Translations under genes and position numbers: made by a program | In this document: in pieces, positions 28,901 to 37,406 of the stretch | How positions within the stretch are numbered: the first letter of the stretch is position 1 | Layout: every line of letters begins with the position of its first letter | Assembly (NCBI GenBank): GCA_015058375.1 | Contig: SVCK01000056.1 | Location: 1 to 40,402 of the forward strand | DNA from: Clostridium sp. | GTDB lineage: Bacteria; Bacillota; Clostridia; Clostridiales; Clostridiaceae | Direction: 5' to 3' | Length of the DNA stretch: 40,402 nucleotides | The notes under the pieces: model-generated | What the model saw: only the letters and a program-made list of their open reading frames with translations | Told to the model about the DNA's origin: nothing | Databases searched by the model: none

Positions 28901-31471
28901 TGGGAAGCACAAGATAACGATGGTGGTTCAACAGTAATGCCTGTATGTGCAATAGCTGTTAATGGAAAAACAATTAATTTAAAAGCAGAAGACGTAAAAG
29001 TTGTTAACGGACAATATTCTACTGATATACCATTTGTTGATGGTGAAGTAAATACAATTTCAGTAGCAGTATCAGATTATGCTGGAAATAGTGCAATAGC
29101 AGAAAAGAAAGAAAAAGCTGTAAATCTTAAAGATATAGCATTATCAGGATTAAGTGATGGTATGGTTATAGGAAATAAGGATTTAAAAGAAGGAAAGTTT
29201 ATTCTTAACGGAACTGTTGGAGACAATTTAGGAAAACTTAGAGTTAATGATAAAGATGTGAAATTTGAAGATAATTACTTTGAAACAGCAGTTGAAGTAG
29301 CTGAAGGTGAAAATAAAATAAAAGTTTATGCAGAAGATAAGCAAGGAAAAGAAGTATATAATCAAGAGTTTAATGTTATTTGTGATACTACTAATCCAGA
29401 AGTTAAAGTTCAACAAAATATTACAAATGTACAACCTTACTATGTAACAGAAGATGCAGAATTAGCATTAGATTTACAAGTGATTGATAAAACAAAGTGT
29501 ACAGTAACTTTAAATAATATAACAGATAAGAATAATGAAGCTACTTCTGTTGAATTAAATGATGAAGGTAAAGGAAAAGGAAAAATACGATTACTTAATG
29601 GTTTAAATACTATTGAATTAGTTGTTGTTGATAAAGGTGGAAATAAGACTACTAATAAATATATTGTAGTTAAAGGTGATTCTGCTGAAGAATTAAGTGT
29701 TGGTATAGATAATGTTGCTGTTGCTCACTATATCAATAAAACTAATCTTAAAGATGGAGTTTATGTTGTTAAAGGTCATGTTAGTAAGAAAGTTGATTAC
29801 TTGAAAATTAATGGTCAAGATGTAAGCATAAATGATGACTTAACATTTACTTATAATCTAAAGGTTAAAGAAGGAAAAAATATTTTAAATATATATGCTA
29901 AAGATCCATATGGAAATGTAGTAGCTGATTATTCATATAAAGTTTTCTATGATGAGACAGCACCTAAAGTTGAATTGAATGATTTTGTATTTAGACCAGA
30001 TAATAGAATTTATGTTAATAATCCAAACTTTGAATTAAAAGGAATTCTTAAAGAAAATTTATATGGATATTATCTATTTATAAATGGAGATTTACTTAAG
30101 TCTGAAGATTATAATCCTGCTAAAGTAAATGATGGGCTTGTGAATAAATTCTCAAAAGCAATTAAATTAGTTGATGGGGAAAATACTATTAAGATAGAAG
30201 CACAAGATATGAATAGTAATGTATTTAAAGACGATTTAAAGATTGTTTTAGATACAGTAGCACCAAATAAACCTAAGTTTACATTAAGTAATACTAAACC
30301 AACATTAACTGCTACAGAAGTTAATAATCAACCAGTTTATGTGACTATTGATAGTGACGAAGAACAATTAGATAGAATAGAATATAGTACAGATGGTGTT
30401 AATTATGTTAAATATACTGGAGAATTTGTAGTTGGAACTTCTACAAAGGTATATGCAAGAACTATTGACTATGCAGGAAATGTAAGTGAATTAGCAGAAG
30501 TAGAAGTAAATGTTGATACTACAAAACCAGAAGTTACTTTAAATGGAGTGATTGATGGACAAACATATTATGAACCATTGACATTAAATGCTGAAGCTGA
30601 TGATAAGGATGCTAATATAACAATCCTAGTTAATGGTAAAGAATATAGAGGAGAAGCTTTAGATATAGAAGGAGAATATACTGTTGAAGCTTATGCTGTA
30701 AATGAAGCAGGAAACAAGAGTGATATTGTTAAAAAGACATTTAAGTTAGCTCAAAACTGTATTGAATCTACAGATGGAGATATGAAAGTATTAAAACATA
30801 ATAATATTAGACCATTTGGGGATAATTATTTATTCAAATCTAATACAAGTGATAATGTAACATTAAGAGCTAATGATTCAGAAAAAGGAGCAGTAGTAGT
30901 TACACCAAATACAGTTGTTACTATGCTTAAAGATATTGTTAAGGCTAATAGTAAAGATTATTTAGATTATACTCAAAAGGTTTATGAAGATAAAGAATTA
31001 TTAAAATCACTTAATTCTATAGGAAAAGTATTTGAAATGACTCTTAATAATGGTAATAATGTAATTGACTTAGGTGATGAGCAAATTACTGTATCATTTA
31101 AATTAGATAAAACTCAATTAGATGGCAAAGATACTTCAAAATTAAAGGCTTATATTTATGATGAAGCTGATAACGAATGGAAAGAGCTATCTGGAGAATT
31201 TGATAATATTACTTCAACATTTACTTTTAAAACTAATAAATTAGGTAAATTTACAATTGCACAAAAAAATATTGGTTCAGGTTCACCTGCTGGAAATGCA
31301 GTAAACAATGATTTAAGTGCAAGTGCTGCAAATGATAAAAAAGTAGTTAAGAGTAAAATTGCTAAATCTGCTAAAACAGGAGATAACATAGCGTTAGCAG
31401 GTGCAGTAGCTGTAATGGCAGCAGTAGCAGGTGCAATAACTTTAGTTACTGGAAGAAAGAAGAGAAAATAA
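25949..31471 (+). CDS. Large cell-surface S8 subtilisin-like (lactocepin/C5a-peptidase-type) serine protease
   Basis: Catalytic Asp 'VVSIIDTGIDYRHKDL', His 'HGMHVAGIVAANG', Ser 'YQSMSGTSMAAPNTAG'; PA domain 'GKIALVKRGSITFQEKYENCIAKGAAGVIIYNN'; Fn3-like; repeated Ig-like modules; C-terminal 'SAKTGD-hydrophobic-GRKKRK'. ATG at 25949 (SD aaggggga) gives a signal peptide and is preferred to 25841. Confidence 0.94.
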   Translation: MKRRDKKFISMITAMALSTSMLLNYSPLIAKGGVCEGDLEELLRKNIESYEQKSLDCLKSNLYKNDALDENGSGEKDLEEEIRVIVQLKEAPAIDTQDGREYTDSAKENEQEIKNSQLKVIEEAERITGKEVRRNFGYLVNGFSINAKRKHIEELDKIDGVKCVTEVRSYKTDMSYAKQITGATSVWDELNIKGEGTVVSIIDTGIDYRHKDLQEIASNTTKLKKDEITKDINKLGYGQYFSEKIPFGYNYADGNTNVIDTGSMHGMHVAGIVAANGKKTAEGEIDGIQGIAPQAQLFAMKVFTNNPETSSAYDDDIIAAIEDSVKLGADVINMSLGSNAGFTNPDDPENQAVQRATDAGVICVISAGNSATSTQQDTSSSQPANLLGLKDTSTIGSPSTASSSLSVASMENTHITGSAAIFKDSNGSIVSKMQYVSPAMKYINPMNGKFEIVDCGFGKPDELKELDLTGKIALVKRGSITFQEKYENCIAKGAAGVIIYNNESGGNSTISMAVENVKKPLISIGNSDGAKLLDLIKNGDGVFEVDLKSSIMSIENGDVQDMSQYTSWGATSDLEFKPEVTAPGGDIYSLANNDSYQSMSGTSMAAPNTAGTEALIMQAIKKRYPKLSGSELVGFVKNTAMNTAKPMIDKYDTTNSIPYSPRRQGAGLIRVKDAINNNVIIKYKDGKGAVALKEVGNKTTFQLELTNYGTKAVTYNLKDEKVYGEDVVSNLIHEVVLKDSVAKFDKTSVTVEPGKTATVNVTLNISDSEKTERFVEGYLNFASTDETVPSLSVPFMGFYGDWSKEKIIDVPNFKNTNESIIGVTGLVDKQKHALYGQYVENRQTYIDNDKVAFSPNADGFKDQVLPAVYMLRNAKDLKVEVLDSNGNVVREIFNYTNVRKNLLENGLSPKYLSGATWDGTLYDKVTGKYVKAPEGQYTVRLKSKLELNNSKEQILDLPVKIDTTAPSVNIKGVEKVSDGKFKLTWEAQDNDGGSTVMPVCAIAVNGKTINLKAEDVKVVNGQYSTDIPFVDGEVNTISVAVSDYAGNSAIAEKKEKAVNLKDIALSGLSDGMVIGNKDLKEGKFILNGTVGDNLGKLRVNDKDVKFEDNYFETAVEVAEGENKIKVYAEDKQGKEVYNQEFNVICDTTNPEVKVQQNITNVQPYYVTEDAELALDLQVIDKTKCTVTLNNITDKNNEATSVELNDEGKGKGKIRLLNGLNTIELVVVDKGGNKTTNKYIVVKGDSAEELSVGIDNVAVAHYINKTNLKDGVYVVKGHVSKKVDYLKINGQDVSINDDLTFTYNLKVKEGKNILNIYAKDPYGNVVADYSYKVFYDETAPKVELNDFVFRPDNRIYVNNPNFELKGILKENLYGYYLFINGDLLKSEDYNPAKVNDGLVNKFSKAIKLVDGENTIKIEAQDMNSNVFKDDLKIVLDTVAPNKPKFTLSNTKPTLTATEVNNQPVYVTIDSDEEQLDRIEYSTDGVNYVKYTGEFVVGTSTKVYARTIDYAGNVSELAEVEVNVDTTKPEVTLNGVIDGQTYYEPLTLNAEADDKDANITILVNGKEYRGEALDIEGEYTVEAYAVNEAGNKSDIVKKTFKLAQNCIESTDGDMKVLKHNNIRPFGDNYLFKSNTSDNVTLRANDSEKGAVVVTPNTVVTMLKDIVKANSKDYLDYTQKVYEDKELLKSLNSIGKVFEMTLNNGNNVIDLGDEQITVSFKLDKTQLDGKDTSKLKAYIYDEADNEWKELSGEFDNITSTFTFKTNKLGKFTIAQKNIGSGSPAGNAVNNDLSASAANDKKVVKSKIAKSAKTGDNIALAGAVAVMAAVAGAITLVTGRKKRK

Positions 31472-31518
31472 TTTAAATTCAGTATTGAATTAAATTACAA
31501 AATTTAGTGTAGAAATAA

Positions 31519-31567
31519 AAGGAGTTATATTAACAGTTTTGCAGCTGATAATATAACTCCTTTTTTA
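31519..31567. terminator. Bidirectional terminator between the S8 protease and the DUF1002-like gene
   Basis: AAAGGAGTTATATTA ... TAATATAACTCCTTTTTT inverted repeat. Confidence 0.85.
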
Positions 31568-31576
31568 TATAGTTAA

Positions 31577-32545
31577 CTATTTAGATTCTGTAGTAGTTGT
31601 AGGTTGATTTGTAGTATTGTTATTAGACTTAGGTTCGTTAGTTGTGTTTGTATTTGATGAAGAATCAGAAGAAAATAAATTTTTTATTGCAGTCCATATA
31701 TCAGAGAAAAAGTTGCCTATTTTAGTTAATACACCTTGAGTATCTACATTAGTTATTTTGTCTTTTAATTGATTTGTAACATCATTTAGTTGGTCCTTTA
31801 TTGCACTATAGTTAAGGTTAAGATTATCTATTTTAACCATTAGTTGTTGGATTTTTTCACGATCCTCTTCTGATAAATCATAGCTTTTTGCATGCTTATC
31901 AACTATTTTTTCAATTTCTTTTTCAGATGAAGGATTTTTCTTAATAACATCTTTTTTAATATCATTAATTAAGTTAGTCGCATCATCTTGCCCGATTTTA
32001 TCACCTAAATTACCAGTTACAACAATTTCTTCATTAGCTGCATCTTTTTTTGCTGTATCGATTTTTGAACCATTTTCACTATTTTCAAATCCTTTTAATA
32101 TACCAGTTAAAGCAGCAGTACCTGAAACTTTAAATGGAGCAGAAGCTTTTACTACTGCATTTTCAATTCCAGCTGTTATTAATGCATTTCTTATCATTGA
32201 TTCTGTTACCCATGTTAAGTTGTTAGTAGATATATCTAAACCACCTGAAGAAGTAGGTTCAACATAAGAAGAAGAAATAGATTTATTTCCCAATTGAGTT
32301 GAAGAAGCAACATTTCCTAAAGCTTCATATTCTTCTTTTGAAGTTATTTCAATAACATTAGCGTCGTTCTTAGTTACATTAAAATATTTTAACATTTCTT
32401 CTTTTTGAGCTTGAGTTAAATCAGCTCCAAGAGTTACAACTGTATAAGAGTCTGCTTTTGCAGTTATTGGGTTTAGTGATGTAAATAATAAACTTGTTGA
32501 TATTAAAGTAATTAGTGCTTTACTAATAAATGATTTCATTTTCAT
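31577..32545 (-). CDS. Secreted DUF1002 (YpuA-like) protein
   Basis: Signal peptide; 'VVTLGADLTQAQKEEMLKYF', 'SSSYVEPTSSGGLDISTNNLTWVTESMIRNALITAGIENAVVKASAPFKVSGTAALTGILKGFE' typical of DUF1002; C-terminal Asn/Thr-rich tail. Confidence 0.88.
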   Translation of the reverse strand: MKMKSFISKALITLISTSLLFTSLNPITAKADSYTVVTLGADLTQAQKEEMLKYFNVTKNDANVIEITSKEEYEALGNVASSTQLGNKSISSSYVEPTSSGGLDISTNNLTWVTESMIRNALITAGIENAVVKASAPFKVSGTAALTGILKGFENSENGSKIDTAKKDAANEEIVVTGNLGDKIGQDDATNLINDIKKDVIKKNPSSEKEIEKIVDKHAKSYDLSEEDREKIQQLMVKIDNLNLNYSAIKDQLNDVTNQLKDKITNVDTQGVLTKIGNFFSDIWTAIKNLFSSDSSSNTNTTNEPKSNNNTTNQPTTTTESK

Positions 32546-32779
32546 AAATTTATCTCCTTAAATTAATAATAATATTTTATTCAGTATATTATAGCACACA
32601 ATTTATTATGAAATTATTTAAAATTTATTATTTTTTTCCTTTTTAAATAGTAAATGTTTATTGAAAGATTATTAGCAATAAATATTTTTAATATTGAAAT
32701 TAATAAAATTTAGTGTATTTAGTTATTGACTTGTAATAATTAATAATGGATAATAATAAATATAAATAGTAAAAACAGT

Positions 32780-33052
32780 AAAGATAGTGATGAGGAAGAG
32801 TATTAAAACTTAATTTTTAAAGAGAGCTGAGGGTTTTGGTGTGACTTAGTAAAATAGTTTTAAGAAAGCAGCCTCTGAATCGCTTATTGAGAACTAAGAA
32901 AAATTCTTAATGTAGATAATGCCGTATACCTTACGTTATAAAGGGAGAATATTATAAATATTCTAGCTTTTAAGAGAGTAGAAAATATTCTACTTATTAG
33001 GGTGGTACCGCGGATTTTAACTTCGTCCCTTTGTTGGGATGAAGTTTTTTTA
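32780..33052 (+). ncRNA. T-box leader (tRNA-sensing riboswitch)
   Basis: Stem I features (gaagagta, agagagctgagg, ggtgtga, ctgaatcgcttattgag), T-box sequence 'agggtggtaccgcgg' (33000-33014), terminator CTTCGTCCCtttgttGGGATGAAG TTTTTTT. Confidence 0.95.
33021..33051 (+). terminator. T-box terminator
   Basis: CTTCGTCCC ... GGGATGAAG followed by T7. Confidence 0.9.
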
Positions 33053-33140
33053 TATCTATAAAAGTATAAAATTTTTAAAGTTTTTTAATATGTAAGCTGA
33101 CAGATACATTAAAAACTACTATAATTGAGGAGGAATAAAA

Positions 33141-33623
33141 ATGGACGAATTATTAGAAATCTTACAGCAAAATAGCAGGTATACGGATGAACAGTTAGCT
33201 GTTATGACAGGTAGATCTGTTGAAGAGGTTAAGAAAGCGATAAAGGATTACGAAAAAAAAGGTATAATTGCTGGTTATAAAACAATGATAAATTGGGAAG
33301 AAGATGGCAAGGATAAGGTAACTGCCTTAATAGAAGTAAAAATTACTCCTCAAAGAGGTGTAGGATTTGATAGTGTTGCAGAAAGAATATATAAATTTGA
33401 ACAAGTTAAATCATGTTATCTTATGTCATCGGGAGGGTTTGACTTAATGGTGTTAGTTGAAGGAAGCAGTATGAAGGAAATTGCTTTGTTTGTATCTGAA
33501 AAACTAGCATGTCAAGAATGTGTAAATGGTACAGCAACTCATTTTATTTTAAAGAAGTATAAAGATTATGGAACTATATTTAAGAAAGAAAAGGTAGATG
33601 ACAGGGAGGCAATATTTATATGA
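33141..33623 (+). CDS. Lrp/AsnC-family transcriptional regulator
   Basis: 'MDELLEILQQNSRYTDEQLAVMTGRSVEEVKKAIKDYEKKGIIAGYKTMINWE' HTH and RAM domain 'VKSCYLMSSGGFDLMVLVEG'. Confidence 0.92.
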   Translation: MDELLEILQQNSRYTDEQLAVMTGRSVEEVKKAIKDYEKKGIIAGYKTMINWEEDGKDKVTALIEVKITPQRGVGFDSVAERIYKFEQVKSCYLMSSGGFDLMVLVEGSSMKEIALFVSEKLACQECVNGTATHFILKKYKDYGTIFKKEKVDDREAIFI

Positions 33624-34795
33624 TACTAGAGGACATGATAAAGGACAACGTTAAAAATATGCCACCATCTGGTATAAGAAAATATTTTGATATTATTAAT
33701 GAAATGGAAGATGTGATATCTTTAGGGGTTGGAGAACCAGATTTTGTAACACCTTGGAATATAGCTGAAGCAGGTATATATTCATTAGAACAAGGACATA
33801 CCCATTATTCTTCTAATGCAGGTTATATAGAATTAAGATTAGAAATTGCTAAATACTTAGAGAGAAGATTTAATTTATCTTATAATCCAGACAATGAAAT
33901 TATAGTAACTGTTGGTGGGAGCGAAGGTATAGATATAGCTTTAAGAGCTTTAGTTGGGCCTGGAGATGAAGTAATAATTCCAGAACCAAGTTTTGTAGCT
34001 TATAAAGGTTGTACTGCTTTTACAGGTGCTGAAGCTAAGGTGATAAATTTAAAAGCAGAAAATGATTTTAAACTGACTGCAAAACAACTTGAAGATGCTA
34101 TAACAGAAAAAACAAAGGTAGTAATAATACCATATCCTAATAATCCAACAGGTGCTGTTATGTCTAAGGAAGACTTACAGCCTATAGTAAATGTGCTTAA
34201 AGATAAAGATATAATAATAATATCAGATGAGATATATGCAGAATTATCTTATGGAGAAGGAGGACATATTTCTATAGCATCTTTCCCAGAAGTTAAAGAT
34301 AAGACATTGGTTATTAATGGCTTTTCTAAAGCTTATGCTATGACAGGATGGCGTTTGGGATATTTATGTGGTAATTCTGTTTTAATAAATCAAATGAAGA
34401 AAATACATCAGTATGCAATAATGTGTGCACCAACTACTGCTCAATATGCTGCAATAGAAGCTTTGAAAAATGGACAGGAAAGTGTTGAGATGATGTGTAG
34501 AGAGTATAACAGAAGAAGAAGAGTTATGGTAGATGGATTTAGAAAGCTTGGTTTTGATTGCTTTGAACCGTTAGGAGCACTTTATGTATTTCCATGTATA
34601 AAATCTACAGGCATGACGTCAGAAGAATTTTGTGAAGATCTTTTAATGAAGGAAAAAGTGTTGACTATTCCAGGAAATTCATTTGGAGAATGTGGAGAAG
34701 GATATATAAGAGCATGTTATGCTTCTTCAATGGAAAATATTGTGGAAGCATTAAAGAGAATAGAGAACTATTTAGAAAATAGAAAAAGAAATTAA
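33620..34795 (+). CDS. Class I/II PLP-dependent aminotransferase
   Basis: 'VGGSEGIDIALRALVGPGDEVIIPEPSF', 'PYPNNPTGAVMSKEDL', PLP Lys 'INGFSKAYAMTGWRLGYLCG'; ATGA overlap with the Lrp gene. Confidence 0.94.
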   Translation: MILEDMIKDNVKNMPPSGIRKYFDIINEMEDVISLGVGEPDFVTPWNIAEAGIYSLEQGHTHYSSNAGYIELRLEIAKYLERRFNLSYNPDNEIIVTVGGSEGIDIALRALVGPGDEVIIPEPSFVAYKGCTAFTGAEAKVINLKAENDFKLTAKQLEDAITEKTKVVIIPYPNNPTGAVMSKEDLQPIVNVLKDKDIIIISDEIYAELSYGEGGHISIASFPEVKDKTLVINGFSKAYAMTGWRLGYLCGNSVLINQMKKIHQYAIMCAPTTAQYAAIEALKNGQESVEMMCREYNRRRRVMVDGFRKLGFDCFEPLGALYVFPCIKSTGMTSEEFCEDLLMKEKVLTIPGNSFGECGEGYIRACYASSMENIVEALKRIENYLENRKRN

Positions 34796-34883
34796 TAATT
34801 AAATAGGGAAAAAAACAAAAATAAGAGTGAAAATAGTATTTTTATGATATAATATGATATAATGTATATATCAATTGAATAAG

Positions 34884-34955
34884 AAACTCGTATATCATGG
34901 GTAATATGGTCCCAAAGTTTCTACCTGCTGGCCGTAAAATAGCAGACTACGAGGC
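34884..34955 (+). ncRNA. Purine riboswitch aptamer, guanine class
   Basis: 'aactcgtatatcatgggtaatatggtcccaaagtttctacctgctggccgtaaaatagcagactacgagg' matches the purine aptamer; the C in 'GACTACGAG' is the guanine-type discriminator. Confidence 0.95.
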
Positions 34956-34981
34956 AAGTAACTTTTGTTATAAAAATTAAG

Positions 34982-35018
34982 GTAGTGCCTCATTATTATC
35001 GAAGCACTACTTTTTTTA
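34982..35018 (+). terminator. Guanine riboswitch terminator
   Basis: GGTAGTGC ctcattattatcgaa GCACTAC TTTTTTT. TGCCTC in the terminator can alternatively pair with GAGGCA at the aptamer's P1 3' strand (antiterminator). Confidence 0.85.
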
Positions 35019-35278
35019 ATGTCTAGGAAAATATAAAATTTTTTGAAAAAGCGAGTACTTTAAGTATTACTCGTTTTCTGATATGAAAGTTTTCCAAAAC
35101 GTTAAAAAATAGTTGTAGGTCACAAAAGAATATAAAGGCAAAATAATTAAATTGTGATTTAAAGTAAGATATTATTTTGCTTTTTAGAACCTTTTGTATG
35201 GCTGACAAAGTTGCTGCTTCCTAAGCGTGTTGCTAGCAATTTTGTTCTTATAAACAGTGAGAATGGGGGATTTAAGAC

Positions 35279-36616
35279 GTGAAAAAAAATTTACAATCAA
35301 GAAATGACGAGGGACTTCTGTACAATATTGATGATACTCCAAGTATATCATCTCAAATTTTACTTGGACTTCAGAATATATTTGCAGCTTTTGGAGGCAT
35401 TATAGCTGTACCTTTAGTTTTAGCAGGGGCATTAGGTCTAGATGCAAAAACATCAACTACAGTAATAAGTGCTACTATTTTGGCATCTGGAATTGCAACA
35501 ATAGTTCAATCAAGAAAAATTGGTCCTGTTGGTGCAAGAGTACCTTGTATTATGGGAACTGATTTTACATTTGTTGCACCATCTATATCTGTTGGTTCTA
35601 TTGCAGGAATGCCAGGGATTATAGGAGCTACAATATTGGGATCTTTAGTAGAAATAATAGCAAGCTTTTTTATAAAGCCTTTAATGAAGCTATTCCCACC
35701 ACTTGTAACAGGTACAGTAGTGTGTTTGATAGGATTAACTCTTATTCCAGTATCCATGGATTGGGCTGCAGGTGGAGCTGGTTCAAGTGATTATGGAAGT
35801 ATTAAAAATGTTGCTGTAGCAATGTTTGTTTTAATTATAACTTTGTTAATTAATAGATATGGAAAAGGACTTGTTAGTTCTGCTTCTGTGTTAATAGGTA
35901 TGTTTATTGGATACATAATTTGCATTCCTTTAGGCATGGTTGATTTTACAACTGTAAAAGAAGCAAGTTGGTTTGCGCTTCCTAATATTTTTGAATATGG
36001 TGTAGAGTTTAACTTAAAATATGTTTTAGCATTTATACCAGCTTATATAGTAACAACAATAGAAACAGTAGGATGCTTAGCTACTATATGTGAAGTTTCA
36101 GGTGTAGAAGCAGATGATAAAATTATTGGAAGAGGCGTATTAGCCGACGGTTTAGGTAGTGCTATGGCAGGAGTTCTTGGATCTTTTCCAAATACAACTT
36201 TTAGTCAAAATGTTGCACTTATACCTTTAACAAGAAATGCTAGTAGAAAAGTTGCAGTAATGGCAGGAATAATTTTAGTTGGATTAGGATTCTTACCTAA
36301 ATTTGCAGCACTTATAAATGTAATTCCTTCAGCTGTTCTTGGAGGAGCAGGAATAGTTATGTTTGGTACAATAGCAGCGGCTGGAATAAAAACATTAAGT
36401 AGAGTAGAAATTAATAATAGAAATTTACTAATAATAGCAACTTCTATTGGATTAGGATTAGGTGTTACTTTTAGACCAGATTTTATAGCTAACCTTCCAG
36501 AAGGAATACAGCTTATATTTGCATCAGGTATTTCAACAGGGACAATAGCAGCACTTATTTTAAATAAATTATTAAAGGATGAAGGGGTAAAGAAAAATGC
36601 AGTTATTGAAGGATAG
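35279..36616 (+). CDS. NCS2-family xanthine/uracil permease
   Basis: '[29 protein letters not shown]', '[19 protein letters not shown]', '[43 protein letters not shown]'; guanine riboswitch upstream and xpt downstream. GTG start. Confidence 0.94.
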   Translation: MKKNLQSRNDEGLLYNIDDTPSISSQILLGLQNIFAAFGGIIAVPLVLAGALGLDAKTSTTVISATILASGIATIVQSRKIGPVGARVPCIMGTDFTFVAPSISVGSIAGMPGIIGATILGSLVEIIASFFIKPLMKLFPPLVTGTVVCLIGLTLIPVSMDWAAGGAGSSDYGSIKNVAVAMFVLIITLLINRYGKGLVSSASVLIGMFIGYIICIPLGMVDFTTVKEASWFALPNIFEYGVEFNLKYVLAFIPAYIVTTIETVGCLATICEVSGVEADDKIIGRGVLADGLGSAMAGVLGSFPNTTFSQNVALIPLTRNASRKVAVMAGIILVGLGFLPKFAALINVIPSAVLGGAGIVMFGTIAAAGIKTLSRVEINNRNLLIIATSIGLGLGVTFRPDFIANLPEGIQLIFASGISTGTIAALILNKLLKDEGVKKNAVIEG

Positions 36617-37166
36617 AATTTTAAGTGAAGGAAGAGCTTTAAATAAAGATGTTTTAAAGGTGGATTCATTTTTAAATCATGCTGTAGATCCAGAGCTTAT
36701 GTATGAAATGGGAAAATGTTTTAAGGAATATTTTAGTAATAAAGGAATTACTAAGGTTTTTACTATAGAAAGTTCGGGAATAGCACCAGCTGTAATGACA
36801 GCTCTTCAAATGAATATACCAATGGTAACATTAAAAAAACAAAAATCTAGAATATTAAATGGAGATGTTTATCAAACAACAGTTCATTCTTTTACTAAGG
36901 GAACTGATTATGAACTTACTTTATCAAAGAGATTTATAGATAAAGATGATAAAATATTAATAATAGATGATTTCTTAGCAAATGGTGAAGCGGCAAAAGG
37001 AGCAGCAAGAATAGTAGAAGAAGCAGGTGCAAAGGTATCAGGAATAGGAATAGTTATAGAAAAATCTTTTCAACCAGGAAGAAAAATGTTAGAAAGTAAG
37101 AATTACGATGTCTATTCTTTAGCAAGAATAAAAAGACTTGATGAAGGAGTAATCGAATTTTTATAA
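36597..37166 (+). CDS. xpt: Xanthine phosphoribosyltransferase
   Basis: '[42 protein letters not shown]', PRPP motif '[18 protein letters not shown]', C-term '[20 protein letters not shown]'; overlaps the permease stop. Confidence 0.95.
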   Translation: MQLLKDRILSEGRALNKDVLKVDSFLNHAVDPELMYEMGKCFKEYFSNKGITKVFTIESSGIAPAVMTALQMNIPMVTLKKQKSRILNGDVYQTTVHSFTKGTDYELTLSKRFIDKDDKILIIDDFLANGEAAKGAARIVEEAGAKVSGIGIVIEKSFQPGRKMLESKNYDVYSLARIKRLDEGVIEFL

Positions 37167-37181
37167 GCTTTAGTTAAAATG

Positions 37182-37236
37182 GAACCTATAAAATAGACAT
37201 TTAAAAAAGAGTGTTTATTATTATAGGTTCTATTTT
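37182..37236 (+). terminator. Intrinsic-terminator-like hairpin after xpt
   Basis: GAACCTATAA ... TTATAGGTTC followed by TATTTTTATA. Confidence 0.75.
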
Positions 37237-37406
37237 TATACAATTAAATATGTATAAATAAAAAGGATAGAAAAATTCTTGTGTAAATAATTGACTTTTT
37301 TGTGAAAGATATATAATATTTTTGAGGTAGTGATTATATGTTAAATACATGAATGAAACAGCATGATTACTTACTAAACTTAAATATTAAATGAAAGGGG
37401 AAGGTT

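Noticed and set aside
26199-31389. Multiple minus-strand ORFs inside the S8 protease gene
   Set aside because: All are antisense shadows of the protease frame; Leu/Phe/Ile-rich translations reflect codon bias on the opposite strand.
35023-35208. Minus-strand 61-aa ORF in the permease leader
   Set aside because: Lies in the structured leader; no convincing SD, and the region is better explained as RNA structure.
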